From Arthrobacter sp. DNA4 (GTDB lineage: Bacteria; Actinomycetota; Actinomycetes; Actinomycetales; Micrococcaceae): a stretch of DNA of 64,000 bases. The stretch lies in NCBI RefSeq assembly GCF_024362385.1, contig NZ_CP101466.1, positions 1,612,001 through 1,676,000 on the forward strand, given 5' to 3'. Below are positions 35,908-48,963 of the stretch, one piece after another. Numbering within the stretch: the stretch's first letter is position 1; each line of letters starts with the position of its first letter. Below the pieces are notes generated by a model. The model saw only the letters and a program-made list of their open reading frames with translations. It had not been told where the DNA came from and did no database searches. A program made the translations under genes and the position numbers.

Positions 35908-38451
35908 GTGCGTATCCCACTTTCCTGGCTGCGGGAATTCGCAGCAGTACCGGCCGGAGCAACGGCCGAAGACGTTATGGAAGAACTGGTCAAGGTCGGC
36001 TTTGAAGAAGAAGCCGTCCACCGTCCCACGGACACCCTCCAGGGCCCCGTGGTGGTGGGCCAGGTCCTGAGCCTGGTCAAGGAACCGCAGACCAACGGCA
36101 AGACCATCAACTGGTGCCAGGTCCGCGTTGTCCCCGAAGGCAAGGAACAGACCCTCACCGGAGACGGAATCGACCCGTCCGGCGTCCAGGGCATCATCTG
36201 CGGAGCGCACAACTTCGTTGAGGGCGACAAAGTGGTGGTCACGCTTCCGGGCGCCGTGCTGCCCGGCGACTTCCGCATCTCCGCCCGCAAGACGTATGGC
36301 CACCTTTCCGCCGGCATGATCGCCTCGGTCCGCGAACTGGGCATCGGCGAGGACCATGACGGCATCCTGGTGCTGTCCCGCATCGGGCTGGACCCCGAGG
36401 TGGGCACCGACGCCATGGAGCTCCTGGGCCTGTACGACCAGGCTGCCGAAATCAACGTCACCCCGGACCGCGGCTACGCCTTCTCCATCCGCGGCGTGGC
36501 CCGCGAATACGCGCACGCCACCGGGACCGCCTTCACGGATCCCGCATCCAGGGTCCAGGCACCGGCCGAACTTTCCGGCGGCTACGGCGTCAAGCTCAAC
36601 GACGACGCGCCCATCTACGGCAAGGCCGGCTGCGACCGGTTCGTGGCCCGCACCGTCAGGGGCGTGGACGCCACCCGGCCCACCCCGCCATGGATGGTCT
36701 CCCGGCTCCGGCTCGCCGGCATCCGCTCCATCTCGCTGCCGGTGGACATCTCCAACTACGTCATGCTCGAACTGGGCCAGCCCACGCACTGCTATGACCT
36801 GGACAAGCTCTCCGGCGACATCGTGGTGCGCCGCGCCTCCGCAGGGGAGAAGATCACCACCCTGGACGGCAAGGAACGCACCCTTGACGCCGAGGACCTG
36901 CTCATCACGGACGACTCCGGCGCCATCGGCATCGCAGGTGTCATGGGCGGTGCCGCCACCGAGGTGAGCGACTCGACGTCGAACATCCTGGTTGAGGCGG
37001 CGCACTTTGACGACGTGTCCATCGGCCGCTCCCGGCGCAGGCACAAACTGCCGTCCGAGGCGTCCAAGCGCTTCGAGCGGGGCGTGGACTGGCAGGTGGC
37101 AGGCGTCGCCGCCCAGCGCGTGGTTGACCTCCTGGTGGAACTGGTAAGCGGCACCGCTGACGAAGCGGGAACCGACGTCGGGACTGCCCCGGACACCGTC
37201 ACCATCGACTTGCCGGCGGGCTTCGCCGCCGCACGGATCGGCATCGACTTCACCGGGCAGCAGATCGTCACCTCGCTTGAGGACCTCGGGGCCGTGGTGG
37301 TAAAGCACGACGCCGGGTGGACGGTTACGCCGCCGAGCTGGCGGAGCGACCTGGAGACCAAGGAAGACCTGACCGAGGAAATCGCCCGCCTGGTGGGCTA
37401 CGACAAGATCCCCGCCACCCTGCCGGTCGCCCCTCCGGGCCGTGGACTGACGCGCGTCCAGCAGCAGCGCCGCCGCCTGATCCAGGCCCTGGCGGACGCC
37501 GGACTCACCGAGGTCCTCTCCTACCCCTTCGTGTCCAAGGCGGCCAACGACACCTTCGGCGTGGCTGATGAAGGAGGGGCGCGGACCGCCCTCAAGCTGG
37601 CCAACCCGATCAGCGAGGAGCACGGCTACCTGCGCACGTCCATCCTGCCCGGCCTGATCGAGGTGGCCAAGCGCAACCACTCCCGTGGCTTCCGGGACCT
37701 GGCCCTGTTCGAATCCGGCCTGGTGTTCCTGCCCGGGGGGACAGTGGGCACAGCCTCCATCCCGCCGCTGGGCGCCAAGCCTGCCGACGAGGTCCTTGAC
37801 GCACTGTACGACGGCGTCCCCAACCAGCCATTCCACATCGCGGCAGTCTTCACCGGCCACGATTCCCCGGCCGCCGCGTCCCACACGCCCCGTGCGTGGG
37901 ACTGGGCCGACGCACTGGACGTGGCCCGGCTTGCCGGCGACGTGCTGGGCGTTGACCTGGTGGTCAGCCAGGGCAGCCACCAGGCGTTCCACCCCGGCCG
38001 CACCGCCCGGCTGGCGCTGCGCACGGGGGAGACCGTTGGCTACGCCGGCGAACTGCACCCCAAGCTGCTGGCCGCCTCGGACATGCCCGCCCGTTCGGTG
38101 GCACTGGAACTTGACGCCGATGCCCTGTTCGAAGCCGCACCGGACGTGATTGTGGCCCGCCACATTTCCACGTTCCCGGTGGCCACCCAGGACGTGGCGC
38201 TCGTGGTCCCCGCCGACGTGCCGGCAGACGAGGTCCTTGCCGCCCTGCGTGAAGGCGCCGGAGAACTGCTGGAAGACGTGGCCCTGTTCGACGTTTACGC
38301 CGGCAAAGGCATCGAAGAAGGCAAGAAGTCGCTGGCCTTCGGGCTCCGGTTCCGGGCCGCCGACCGCACCCTGACCGCTGACGAGGCCTCGGCGGCGCGT
38401 GAAGCCGCAGTCGCGCTGGCCGCCGAACGCTTCGGAGCTGTCCAGCGCTAG
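35908..38451 (+). CDS. pheT: Phenylalanine--tRNA ligase beta subunit
   Basis: An 847-residue subunit with an N-terminal tRNA-binding OB domain (VVGQVLSLVKEPQ through GICGAHNF-type segment IICGAHNFVEGDKVVV), the B3/B4 editing domain, two B5 domains, a degenerate class II core and a C-terminal anticodon-binding FDX domain (ISTFPVATQDVALVV). The start GTG 35908 gives MRIPLSWLREFAAV, the conserved N-terminus. A terminator follows. Confidence 0.97.
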   Translation: MRIPLSWLREFAAVPAGATAEDVMEELVKVGFEEEAVHRPTDTLQGPVVVGQVLSLVKEPQTNGKTINWCQVRVVPEGKEQTLTGDGIDPSGVQGIICGAHNFVEGDKVVVTLPGAVLPGDFRISARKTYGHLSAGMIASVRELGIGEDHDGILVLSRIGLDPEVGTDAMELLGLYDQAAEINVTPDRGYAFSIRGVAREYAHATGTAFTDPASRVQAPAELSGGYGVKLNDDAPIYGKAGCDRFVARTVRGVDATRPTPPWMVSRLRLAGIRSISLPVDISNYVMLELGQPTHCYDLDKLSGDIVVRRASAGEKITTLDGKERTLDAEDLLITDDSGAIGIAGVMGGAATEVSDSTSNILVEAAHFDDVSIGRSRRRHKLPSEASKRFERGVDWQVAGVAAQRVVDLLVELVSGTADEAGTDVGTAPDTVTIDLPAGFAAARIGIDFTGQQIVTSLEDLGAVVVKHDAGWTVTPPSWRSDLETKEDLTEEIARLVGYDKIPATLPVAPPGRGLTRVQQQRRRLIQALADAGLTEVLSYPFVSKAANDTFGVADEGGARTALKLANPISEEHGYLRTSILPGLIEVAKRNHSRGFRDLALFESGLVFLPGGTVGTASIPPLGAKPADEVLDALYDGVPNQPFHIAAVFTGHDSPAAASHTPRAWDWADALDVARLAGDVLGVDLVVSQGSHQAFHPGRTARLALRTGETVGYAGELHPKLLAASDMPARSVALELDADALFEAAPDVIVARHISTFPVATQDVALVVPADVPADEVLAALREGAGELLEDVALFDVYAGKGIEEGKKSLAFGLRFRAADRTLTADEASAAREAAVALAAERFGAVQR

Positions 38452-38473
38452 CTGGGCGCTTCCGGAAGCCAAA

Positions 38474-38505
38474 AGTCCCCGCAACCTGCAATGGTTGCGG
38501 GGACT
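38474..38505. terminator. Bidirectional terminator between pheT and the oxidoreductase gene
   Basis: A 13-bp perfect stem (AGTCCCCGCAACC and its complement), 6-nt loop, followed by GTCTTTGTT and preceded by AAA, so it can act in both directions for the convergent genes. Confidence 0.85.
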
Positions 38506-38530
38506 GTCTTTGTTGGCTGGCGACCCTGCA

Positions 38531-39496
38531 TCAGGGAACCAGGAGAACCTTCCCCGTGGTCTTGCGGCCCTCGAGGTCGCGGTGCGCCTGCCCGGCCTGG
38601 CCGAGCGGGTAGCGCGCCCCGATCCGGACCTTCAGGCTGCCGTCGGCCGCGGCGGCGAACACCTCGTCCGAGCGCCAGCGCCGCTCAACCGCGTCCCGCA
38701 GGTAGTGGCCCATGGTGGGGCGCGTCAGGAACAGGGAGCCGGCGGCGTTGAGGCGCTGCGGGTCAAACGGCGGGACGGGCCCGGAGGCCGCCCCGAACAG
38801 CACCAGCATCCCCCTGACACGCAAAGCGGACAACGAGCCGTCGAACGTATCCTTCCCCACGCCGTCGTAGACAACGTCCACGCCGGCTCCGCTGGTGATG
38901 TCCCTGACCCGCTCCGCGAAGCCGTCGTAGCGCAGCACGTGGTCCGCGCCGGCGTCGAGCGCAAGCTGTTCCTTTTCGTCGGTGGAGACGGTGGTGATGA
39001 CTTCCGCGCCCCGTGCCTTGAGCAGCTGGATCAGCAGCAGCCCCACGCCGCCGGCGCCCGCGTGCAGCAGGACCTTGTGGCCGGGCTCCACCTTGAAGGT
39101 GGAATTCATCAGGTAGTGGGCGGTGACGCCCTGCAGGGGGAGCGCTGCTGCAGTGAAAACATCCAGGCCTTTCGGTACCGGCAGTGCGGCATCCTCATCC
39201 ACCAGCGCGTAGTCCGCGTAGCAGCTGATGCCTTCAGCGGTAGCTACCCGGCTGCCCACGGCGAAGCCGGTCACGCCCTCGCCCACTGCCTCCACCGTGC
39301 CCGCGGCCTCCGAACCGGGAGTGAAGGGGTAGGAGACTTTGTACGTGCCGCTGCGCTTGTAGGTGTCGATGAAGTTGACGCCGGTCGCCCCGACCTTGAC
39401 CAGCAGCTGCCCCGGGCCCGGAACGGGGGGCTCCGCCTCCGTGTACTCAAGGACTTCCGGTCCGCCTGCCTGCCGTGCGACGATTGCGTGCGTCAT
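38531..39496 (-). CDS. NADPH:quinone oxidoreductase (zinc-independent MDR family)
   Basis: A 321-residue medium-chain dehydrogenase of the QOR branch. The N-terminal GroES-like domain contains GVNFIDTYKRSGTY and PFTPGSEAAGTVEAVG, and the Rossmann motif is LLHAGAGGVGLLLIQLLKARG. The zinc-ligand cysteines of alcohol dehydrogenases are absent, as in quinone reductases. ATG 39496 has GAAAGGAG upstream and is preferred over ATG 39571. It is divergent from the arg operon. Confidence 0.92.
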   Translation of the reverse strand: MTHAIVARQAGGPEVLEYTEAEPPVPGPGQLLVKVGATGVNFIDTYKRSGTYKVSYPFTPGSEAAGTVEAVGEGVTGFAVGSRVATAEGISCYADYALVDEDAALPVPKGLDVFTAAALPLQGVTAHYLMNSTFKVEPGHKVLLHAGAGGVGLLLIQLLKARGAEVITTVSTDEKEQLALDAGADHVLRYDGFAERVRDITSGAGVDVVYDGVGKDTFDGSLSALRVRGMLVLFGAASGPVPPFDPQRLNAAGSLFLTRPTMGHYLRDAVERRWRSDEVFAAAADGSLKVRIGARYPLGQAGQAHRDLEGRKTTGKVLLVP

Positions 39497-39601
39497 GGCT
39501 CTCCTTTCGCGGGTCCCGGCGTCTCCGGCCCCGGCTGCCGAAACCATCCTAGGGACACTCCCGTGCGGCACGACAAGTGCCGTGTTGCCCGGACGCGCTC
39601 G

Positions 39602-39634
39602 AATGCATAATTATCAGTACCAATGCATAACTAT
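39602..39634. promoter_or_regulatory. Two ARG-type boxes before argC
   Basis: AATGCATAATTAT (39602-39614) and AATGCATAACTAT (39622-39634) are near-identical and 20 bp apart, i.e. on the same face of the helix. They resemble half of the 18-bp ARG boxes bound by ArgR hexamers and lie over the likely -35 of argC. argR is in the same operon. Confidence 0.75.
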
Positions 39635-39639
39635 TGCTG

Positions 39640-39645
39640 TATAGT
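39640..39645 (+). promoter_or_regulatory. -10 element of argC (leaderless type)
   Basis: TATAGT ends 6 nt before ATG 39652, predicting transcription from the start codon itself. Confidence 0.65.
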
Positions 39646-39651
39646 CGGAGC

Positions 39652-40683
39652 ATGACTATTTCTGTTGCGGTTTCGGGAGCCAGCGGCTACGCCGGGGGAG
39701 AAGTCCTCCGCCTCCTTGCCGGGCACCCCGGTGTGACCATCGGCGCCATCACAGCCCACAGCAACGCCGGTTCCCGCCTCGGTGAACTGCAGCCCCACCT
39801 GCACGGGCTGGCCAGCCGCATCCTCGAGGACACCACGGTGGAAAACCTCTCCGGACACGACGTCGTGTTCCTCGCGCTGCCCCATGGTGCGTCCGCCGGG
39901 ATCGCCGCCCAGCTGCCGGAAGGGACCGTGGTCATCGACGCCGGAGCCGACCACCGCCTCGAAGATCCCGCCGCCTGGGAAAAGTTCTACGGCTCCGCCC
40001 ACGCCGACACCTGGCCCTACGGACTTCCCGAGCTCCCCGGCCAGCGCGAGGCCCTCAAGGGAGCCAAGCGCATCGCCGTTCCCGGCTGCTACCCAACGTC
40101 CGCCCTGCTGGCCCTGACCCCCGGATTCGCCGCGCACCTGCTGGAGCCCGACGACGTCGTGATCGTTTCCGCGTCCGGCACCTCAGGCGCGGGCAAGGCC
40201 GCCAAAGTCAACCTGATCGGTTCGGAGGTCATGGGCTCCATGAGCCCCTACGGCGTAGGCGGCGGCCACCGGCACACCCCTGAAATCGAGCAGGGCCTGT
40301 CCAACGCGGCGGGGGAGCAGGTCACCGTATCCTTCACGCCCACCCTTGCGCCGATGAGCCGCGGCATCCTCACCACCGCCACGGCCAAGGTCAAGGCCGG
40401 CACGACGGCCGCGGAGCTGCGCCTGGCCTGGGCCGAGGCGTACGAGGATGAGCCGTTCGTCCACCTGCTGCCGGAAGGCCAGTGGCCCACGACCAAATCG
40501 GTCCAGAGCTCCAACCATGCCGCCATGCAGCTGGCCTTCGACGCCCACACCGGCCGGGTCATCGTCACCTGCGTCATCGACAACCTCACCAAGGGCACTG
40601 CCGGCAGCGCCGTGCAGTCCATGAACATCGCACTCGGCCTGCCGGAAACCGCCGGCCTCAACCTGCAGGGAGTAGCCCCGTGA
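39652..40683 (+). CDS. argC: N-acetyl-gamma-glutamyl-phosphate reductase
   Basis: Third step of arginine synthesis, 343 residues. The N-terminal NADP-binding motif is [16 protein letters not shown], the catalytic cysteine is in [14 protein letters not shown] and the [12 protein letters not shown] segment follows. ATG 39652 was preferred over an upstream in-frame start at 39634, which would lie in the operator. It is the first of eight genes argCJBDFRGH with overlapping or closely spaced ends, probably one transcript under ArgR control. Confidence 0.96.
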   Translation: MTISVAVSGASGYAGGEVLRLLAGHPGVTIGAITAHSNAGSRLGELQPHLHGLASRILEDTTVENLSGHDVVFLALPHGASAGIAAQLPEGTVVIDAGADHRLEDPAAWEKFYGSAHADTWPYGLPELPGQREALKGAKRIAVPGCYPTSALLALTPGFAAHLLEPDDVVIVSASGTSGAGKAAKVNLIGSEVMGSMSPYGVGGGHRHTPEIEQGLSNAAGEQVTVSFTPTLAPMSRGILTTATAKVKAGTTAAELRLAWAEAYEDEPFVHLLPEGQWPTTKSVQSSNHAAMQLAFDAHTGRVIVTCVIDNLTKGTAGSAVQSMNIALGLPETAGLNLQGVAP

Positions 40684-41846
40684 CCATCACCGCACCCCAG
40701 GGATTCCGGGCCGCCGGCGTCACTGCCGGACTCAAGGCCTCCGGCAATCCGGACCTCGCCCTGGTCGTCAACGACGGCCCCTCCAAGGCCGCAGCCGCCG
40801 TGTTCACCAGCAACAGGGTGGCAGCAGCCCCCGTGCACTGGTCCCGCCAGGTGGTCTCCGACGGCCGGGTGGACGCCGTCATCCTCAACTCCGGCGGCGC
40901 CAACGCCTGCACCGGCCCCACCGGGTTCCAGAACACCCACAGCACAGCGGAAAAAGTGGCGAAGGTTCTGGGGATCTCGGCCACCGACGTCTTCGTTTGC
41001 TCCACAGGCCTGATCGGCGAGCAGCTGCCCATGGACAAGATCCTGCCGGGGGTGGAGGCTGCCGCGGCGGCGCTGAGCACGGACGGCGGCCCGGCCGCCG
41101 GCACCGCCATCATGACCACGGACAGCGTGCCTAAGTCGGCGCTCTTCATCGGCACCGACGCCGACGGCCAGGAGTTCAGCATTGGCGGCATAGCCAAGGG
41201 AGCCGGCATGCTGGCCCCGGGCCTGGCCACCATGCTTGTGGTGCTCACCACGGACGCCGACGTGCAGCCCGAAATGCTCGACGTCGTCCTCCGCGATGCC
41301 ACCCGCGTCACCTTTGACCGCGCCGACTCGGACGGCTGCATGTCCACCAACGACACCGTGGTCCTGCTCGCCTCGGGAGCCTCCGGTGCGGTGCCCACAG
41401 CGGAAGCGTTTGGTGCCGGGCTGACGCAGGTCTGCGCCGAGCTGGCACGCAAACTGATCGCTGATGCCGAGGGCGCCAGCCACGACATCGCCATCCGGAC
41501 CTTCAACGCGGCCAGTGAAGCCGACGCCGAGACGGTCAGCCGCTCCGTGGCCCGCTCCAACCTCTTCAAGGCCGCCATCTTCGGCAAGGACCCGAACTGG
41601 GGCCGGGTGCTCTCCGCCGTGGGCACCACCGACGCCGCTTTCGAGCCGGACAAACTCAACGTGGCCATGAACGGCATCCAGATCTGCCGGAACGGCAGCA
41701 TCGGCGATGACCGCTCCCTGGTGGACCTTGAACCCCGCGAAGTGCTGGTGGAGATCGACCTGCAGGCAGGCGACGCCGAAGCCACCATTTGGACCAACGA
41801 CCTCACCCACGACTACGTGCACGAAAACAGCGCCTACTCCAGCTAG
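40680..41846 (+). CDS. argJ: Glutamate N-acetyltransferase / amino-acid acetyltransferase
   Basis: Ornithine acetyltransferase of 388 residues that recycles the acetyl group. The self-cleavage site and nucleophile is Thr184 in [13 protein letters not shown]. The conserved [12 protein letters not shown] and [14 protein letters not shown] motifs are present. The start GTG 40680 overlaps the argC stop by 4 bp. Whether it also acts as a full acetylglutamate synthase cannot be judged from the sequence. Confidence 0.95.
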   Translation: MTITAPQGFRAAGVTAGLKASGNPDLALVVNDGPSKAAAAVFTSNRVAAAPVHWSRQVVSDGRVDAVILNSGGANACTGPTGFQNTHSTAEKVAKVLGISATDVFVCSTGLIGEQLPMDKILPGVEAAAAALSTDGGPAAGTAIMTTDSVPKSALFIGTDADGQEFSIGGIAKGAGMLAPGLATMLVVLTTDADVQPEMLDVVLRDATRVTFDRADSDGCMSTNDTVVLLASGASGAVPTAEAFGAGLTQVCAELARKLIADAEGASHDIAIRTFNAASEADAETVSRSVARSNLFKAAIFGKDPNWGRVLSAVGTTDAAFEPDKLNVAMNGIQICRNGSIGDDRSLVDLEPREVLVEIDLQAGDAEATIWTNDLTHDYVHENSAYSS

Positions 41847-41900
41847 GAGCCCCGGCCACGGCAAAACCGCCGGGCACAAGCCGCTGTGGAAAGTGACAAC

Positions 41901-42860
41901 ATGAACACCCAGACGCGTGAAACCACCAGCATGTCCGCTGCCCAGGACAAGGCAGAAACCCTGATCGAGGCACTGCCCTGGATCCAGCGGTTCGCCGGCA
42001 CCACCATGGTGATCAAATACGGCGGCAACGCCATGGTCAATGACGAACTCCGGCGTGCCTTCGCCGAGGACATCGTCTTCCTCCACCACGTGGGCATCCA
42101 CCCCGTGGTGGTGCACGGCGGCGGCCCGCAGATCAACTCCATGCTGGGCCGGCTGGGCATCGAATCCGAATTCAAGGGCGGCCTGCGGGTCACCACCCCT
42201 GAGGCGATGGACGTGGTCCGCATGGTCCTCACCGGCCAGGTGGGACGCGAACTGGTGGGCCTGATCAACTCCCACGGCCCGTACGCCGTCGGCATGTCCG
42301 GCGAAGACGGCGGGCTCCTCCGCGCCGTCCGCACCGGGACCGTGGTGGACGGCGAAGAAGTGGACCTCGGGCTGGTGGGCGAGGTGGTAGGCGTTGACCC
42401 CGCCGGCATCATGGACATCCTCGCCGCGGGCCGCATACCCGTGATTTCCACGGTGGCCCCGGAAATCGTCGACGGCGGTGAGGGCGTGCCGGGGACCGCA
42501 CGGTTCCAGCCCACCGGCCAGGTCCTGAACGTCAATGCCGACACCGCGGCGGCCGCGGTCGCCTCGGCGCTTGGCGCTTCCAAGCTGGTGATCCTGACCG
42601 ACGTTGAAGGCCTCTACGCCAACTGGCCGGACAAGTCCTCGCTGATTTCCTCGCTCACAGCGTCGGAGCTGCGGGCCATGCTGCCCCGCCTCGAGTCCGG
42701 GATGATCCCCAAGATGGCCGCGTGCCTCAAGGCCGTCGACGAAGGCGTGGAACAGGCACACATCGTGGACGGGCGCCTGCCCCACTCCATGCTTCTTGAA
42801 ACATTTACGACGGCGGGCATCGGCACCCAGGTAGTCCCGGACGAGGAGATTTACGGATGA
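41901..42860 (+). CDS. argB: Acetylglutamate kinase
   Basis: Amino-acid kinase of 319 residues. It shows [14 protein letters not shown] near the N-terminus, the [14 protein letters not shown] motif and [16 protein letters not shown]. An N-terminal helix before the core ([15 protein letters not shown]) is the kind that links hexameric, arginine-inhibited kinases, so feedback inhibition by arginine is likely. ATG 41901 has GGAAAG 7 nt upstream; GTG 41886 is an alternative. It overlaps argD by 4 bp. Confidence 0.95.
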   Translation: MNTQTRETTSMSAAQDKAETLIEALPWIQRFAGTTMVIKYGGNAMVNDELRRAFAEDIVFLHHVGIHPVVVHGGGPQINSMLGRLGIESEFKGGLRVTTPEAMDVVRMVLTGQVGRELVGLINSHGPYAVGMSGEDGGLLRAVRTGTVVDGEEVDLGLVGEVVGVDPAGIMDILAAGRIPVISTVAPEIVDGGEGVPGTARFQPTGQVLNVNADTAAAAVASALGASKLVILTDVEGLYANWPDKSSLISSLTASELRAMLPRLESGMIPKMAACLKAVDEGVEQAHIVDGRLPHSMLLETFTTAGIGTQVVPDEEIYG

Positions 42861-44110
42861 ACACCGTGGAAAAATCATCAGTGAATGAGTTGGTGGAAAC
42901 CACCGGCCACGCCGGCTCCGAGTGGCTGTCCCGCTACTCCAGCTCGCTGATGAACGTGTTCGGCACGCCGCAGCGGGTCCTGGTGCGCGGCGCCGGCTGC
43001 CTGGTCTGGGACGCCGACGGCAAGGAATACCTGGACCTCCTCGGCGGTATCGCCGTGAACGCCCTGGGCCACGCCCACCCGTTCGTGACGTCGGTGATTG
43101 CCAGCCAGCTGGCCACCCTGGGGCACGTCTCCAATTTCTTTACCAGCCCTACCCAGGTGGCGCTGGCTGAGAAACTCCTGGAACTGGCCCACGCGCCCGC
43201 CGGCTCCAAGGTGTTCTTCAGCAACTCCGGCACGGAGGCCAACGAGGCAGCGTTCAAGCTGGCGCGCCGCAACACCGGCGACGGACCGGTCAAGCGGACC
43301 AGGATCATTGCCCTCGAAGGGGCCTTCCACGGGCGGACCATGGGGGCCCTGGCGCTGACTGCCAAGGAAGCCTACCGTGCACCCTTCGAGCCGCTGCCCG
43401 GCGGCGTGGTGCACATCCCGTTCGGTGACATCGCCGCGCTGGAGGCAGCAGTGGACGACACCGTCGCCGCCGTGTTCCTGGAGCCCATCCAGGGCGAGGC
43501 AGGCGTCCGTCCGCTGCCGCCCGGATACCTGAAGGCGGCGCGGGAGGCCACCAGCAAAGTGGGCGCCCTGCTCATCCTGGACGAGGTCCAGACCGGCATC
43601 GGCCGGACCGGCAAATGGTTCGCCAGCGAGGACGCGGGCATCGTCCCCGACGCCATCACCCTGGCCAAGGGGCTGGGCGGGGGCTTCCCCATCGGCGCCC
43701 TGCTCACCTTTGGTGAGCAGACGTCGTCGTTGCTCTCCGCAGGCCAGCACGGCACCACCTTCGGCGGAAATCCCGTGGCGACCGCGGCGGCCCTGGCCAC
43801 CCTCCACGCCCTGGAAAGCCAGAACGTGCTGGCCAACGCGGCGGCGGTGGGGGAGCACCTGCGCTCCGCGCTGGCGGCCATCCCCGGCGTCACCGAAGTC
43901 CGCGGCGAAGGACTGCTGATCGGCTTCGACCTGGACGCCGACGTCGCGCCGGCCGTGGTGCAGGCGGCCCTCGACGCCGGCTTCATCGTCAACAGCCCGG
44001 GTCCGCGCACCATCCGCCTGGCCCCGCCGCTGATCCTCACCACGGCACAGGCCGATGCCTTCCTCTCCGCTTTCCCGGCAATCCTCCAAGCAGCTAAGGA
44101 CGCCCAGTGA
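42857..44110 (+). CDS. argD: Acetylornithine aminotransferase
   Basis: PLP-dependent class III aminotransferase of 417 residues. Marks are [41 protein letters not shown] and the PLP lysine in [15 protein letters not shown]. It starts with ATGA overlapping argB and ends overlapping the argF GTG, so coupling along the operon is tight. Confidence 0.96.
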   Translation: MNTVEKSSVNELVETTGHAGSEWLSRYSSSLMNVFGTPQRVLVRGAGCLVWDADGKEYLDLLGGIAVNALGHAHPFVTSVIASQLATLGHVSNFFTSPTQVALAEKLLELAHAPAGSKVFFSNSGTEANEAAFKLARRNTGDGPVKRTRIIALEGAFHGRTMGALALTAKEAYRAPFEPLPGGVVHIPFGDIAALEAAVDDTVAAVFLEPIQGEAGVRPLPPGYLKAAREATSKVGALLILDEVQTGIGRTGKWFASEDAGIVPDAITLAKGLGGGFPIGALLTFGEQTSSLLSAGQHGTTFGGNPVATAAALATLHALESQNVLANAAAVGEHLRSALAAIPGVTEVRGEGLLIGFDLDADVAPAVVQAALDAGFIVNSPGPRTIRLAPPLILTTAQADAFLSAFPAILQAAKDAQ

Positions 44111-45108
44111 CAACCGCAACCCGGCACTTCCTCAAGGACACCGACCTCAGCCCCGCCGAGCAGGCGGAGGTGCTGGAACTTGCCGCCCGCATGAAGGCGG
44201 CCCCCTACAGCGTGCAGCCCTACGCCGCGGAAGGCAGCGGCCGCAAGACCGTGGCCGTGATTTTCGACAAGACCTCCACCCGGACCCGCGTGTCCTTCGC
44301 CACCGGCGTTGCCGACATGGGTGGCAACGCCTTGGTCATCAACCCGGGTGAAGCCCAGATCGGGCACAAGGAATCCGTGGAGGACACCGCCAAGGTCCTC
44401 GAACGCATGGTATCCACCATCGTGTGGCGCACCGGCGCGCACGCAGGCCTGGTGGCCATGGCGGAGAACTCCAGGGTCCCGGTCATCAACGCCCTGTGCG
44501 ACGACTACCACCCGTGCCAGCTCCTTGCGGACCTGCTCGCCGTCAAGGAACACAAGGGCGAACTCAGTGGTCTCACCATGAGCTACTTGGGCGACGCCGC
44601 GAACAACATGGCCAACTCCTACCTGCTGGCCGGAGTCACGGCCGGAATGCACGTCCGGATCGCCGGGCCGGAGGGCTACCTGCCCGCGGAGGGCATCGTC
44701 GCGGCAGCCCAGGAGCGCGCGGCAGAAACCGGCGGCTCCGTGCTCATCACCACCGACGCCAAGGAAGCGCTGCAGGGCGCAGACGTCGTAGCCACCGACA
44801 CCTGGGTGTCCATGGGCCAGGAGGCCGAAAAAGAAGCCCGGATGCAGCTGTTCCGGGACTACTCCGTGGACGCGGACGCCATGGCACTCGCCGCGGATGA
44901 CGCCGTCGTGCTTCACTGCCTGCCCGCCTACCGCGGCTACGAAATTTCCGCCGACGTCATCGACGGCCCGCAGTCCATCGTCTGGGACGAAGCCGAAAAC
45001 CGGCTGCACGCCCAGAAGGCGCTGATGGCCTGGCTGATGCACCGCTCAGGCCTTGCCTTCGTGGACGGACTTTCCCCCGTCGAGGGCACTGGGGAGAGCA
45101 CGTTCTAG
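44107..45108 (+). CDS. argF: Ornithine carbamoyltransferase
   Basis: A 333-residue carbamoyltransferase. The carbamoyl-phosphate site is STRTRVSF, and the ornithine-binding HCLPAYRG loop and the HPCQLLADL motif are conserved. GTG 44107 overlaps argD by 4 bp. Confidence 0.96.
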   Translation: MTTATRHFLKDTDLSPAEQAEVLELAARMKAAPYSVQPYAAEGSGRKTVAVIFDKTSTRTRVSFATGVADMGGNALVINPGEAQIGHKESVEDTAKVLERMVSTIVWRTGAHAGLVAMAENSRVPVINALCDDYHPCQLLADLLAVKEHKGELSGLTMSYLGDAANNMANSYLLAGVTAGMHVRIAGPEGYLPAEGIVAAAQERAAETGGSVLITTDAKEALQGADVVATDTWVSMGQEAEKEARMQLFRDYSVDADAMALAADDAVVLHCLPAYRGYEISADVIDGPQSIVWDEAENRLHAQKALMAWLMHRSGLAFVDGLSPVEGTGESTF

Positions 45109-45638
45109 TGTCAGCCCAGCCGTCCTCCCCGGGCACCAGCCCCGCCACCAAGACCGCCCGGCAGGCGCGCATCACCGCCATCCTCACTGGGCAGTCCGTG
45201 CGTTCCCAGGCGGAGCTTGCGGCGCTGCTGGCGGACGACGGCGTCCAGGTCACCCAGGCCACGCTGTCCCGCGACCTCGTGGAACTGGGGGCCGTCCGGG
45301 TCCGCGGGAAGGAGGGCGTCCTGGTGTACGCCGTCCCCGGCGAGGGCGGCGAACGGGGCGCCAAGAGCGGTGTCACCCAGGAGATCCTGGATGCCCGGCT
45401 CGCCCGGCTGTGCAGCGAACTGCTGGTCACCGCCGAAGCGTCCGCCAACATCGCAGTGCTCCGGACGCCGCCCGGAGCTGCGAACTTCCTGGCCCTGGCC
45501 ATCGACCACTCGGTGATGCCGTCCATCCTGGGCACCATCGCCGGTGACGATACCGTCCTGCTGGTCTCCCGCGACCCGCTGGGTGGCCCGGACCTCGCCG
45601 CCCGCTTCCTGCAACTGGCTGAGGAAGCCGGGCAATAA
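45108..45638 (+). CDS. argR: Arginine repressor ArgR
   Basis: A 176-residue regulator with an N-terminal winged helix ([40 protein letters not shown]) and a C-terminal hexamerisation and arginine-binding domain ([28 protein letters not shown]). GTG 45108 overlaps the last base of argF. It is expected to bind the ARG boxes before argC, and so represses its own operon. Confidence 0.95.
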   Translation: MSAQPSSPGTSPATKTARQARITAILTGQSVRSQAELAALLADDGVQVTQATLSRDLVELGAVRVRGKEGVLVYAVPGEGGERGAKSGVTQEILDARLARLCSELLVTAEASANIAVLRTPPGAANFLALAIDHSVMPSILGTIAGDDTVLLVSRDPLGGPDLAARFLQLAEEAGQ

Positions 45639-45684
45639 GCTTGAAGACAACGAATCAACCAACCCCCAACAAGGAGCATTTAAA

Positions 45685-48323
<2,639 letters not shown>

Positions 48324-48338
48324 GAAACATTGTTGGCA

Positions 48339-48367
48339 GGGCCCCGGGGCATGTTCCCCCGGGGCCC
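48339..48367 (+). terminator. Terminator of the arg operon
   Basis: An 11-bp GC-only stem (GGGCCCCGGGG and its complement) with a 7-nt loop, followed by TTGG, shortly after argH. Confidence 0.75.
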
Positions 48368-48381
48368 TTGGCGTCTGTGGC

Positions 48382-48387
48382 TAGGCT
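48382..48387 (+). promoter_or_regulatory. Candidate -10 element of the PNPOx-like gene
   Basis: TAGGCT ends 6 nt before ATG 48394. Confidence 0.45.
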
Positions 48388-48393
48388 GGGGCC

Positions 48394-48942
48394 ATGAGCG
48401 AAACCTTCCGCAAGTTCCTTCGCACCCTGCCCGACTTCCCGTCCGACCTGCCCGGCTTCGACCCGGCCAACGCGCCGCAGGACCCGGCGTTGCTCTTCAA
48501 ACAGTGGCTTGACGAGGCACTGGATGCGGGGGAGCAGCAGCCGCACGCCTTCAGCCTGGCCACGGTAGCTGCGGGGGACGGGGACGCCCCGCAGCCTTCT
48601 TCGCGGATGCTCATCCTGAAGAACATTGACGACGACGGCTGGCACTTCGCCACGTCCCGCACCTCCCGCAAGGGCCGCGAGCTGTCGGAGTCACCGCGCG
48701 CGGCGATGAACTTCTACTGGCCGGGCCTGGGCCGGCAGGTCCGCGTGGTGGGCACCGTGGTTGAGCTTTCCGCCGAAGCCTCCGCCGTCGACTGGCACGA
48801 GCGGCCCCGGGCCGACGGCAGCGACAACCCGGACTGGCAGCTCTACGCCCTCCAGCCGGTCGAAATCGAGTTCTGGCAGGCCAGCAACGACCGCCGGCAC
48901 GTCCGCCACCGTGTCGGGCGGGACGGAAGCCCGCTGGACTGA
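48394..48942 (+). CDS. Pyridoxamine 5'-phosphate oxidase family protein
   Basis: A 182-residue FMN-binding split-barrel protein. The FMN-contacting stretch SSRMLILKNIDDDGWHFATS, SRKGRELSESPRAAMNFYW and the C-terminal LQPVEIEFWQ resemble PdxH, which makes pyridoxal 5'-phosphate. It is some 30 residues shorter than classic PdxH, and the end (HRVGRDGSPLD) diverges from the usual RLAP tail. It may therefore be a PdxH-like enzyme with other flavin chemistry. Confidence 0.8.
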   Translation: MSETFRKFLRTLPDFPSDLPGFDPANAPQDPALLFKQWLDEALDAGEQQPHAFSLATVAAGDGDAPQPSSRMLILKNIDDDGWHFATSRTSRKGRELSESPRAAMNFYWPGLGRQVRVVGTVVELSAEASAVDWHERPRADGSDNPDWQLYALQPVEIEFWQASNDRRHVRHRVGRDGSPLD

Positions 48943-48951
48943 CTGCTCGGC

Positions 48952-48957
48952 TAGGCT
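48952..48957 (+). promoter_or_regulatory. Candidate -10 element of the isomerase-fold gene
   Basis: TAGGCT ends 6 nt before ATG 48964, the same arrangement as at 48382. Confidence 0.45.
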
Positions 48958-48963
48958 GGCCGC

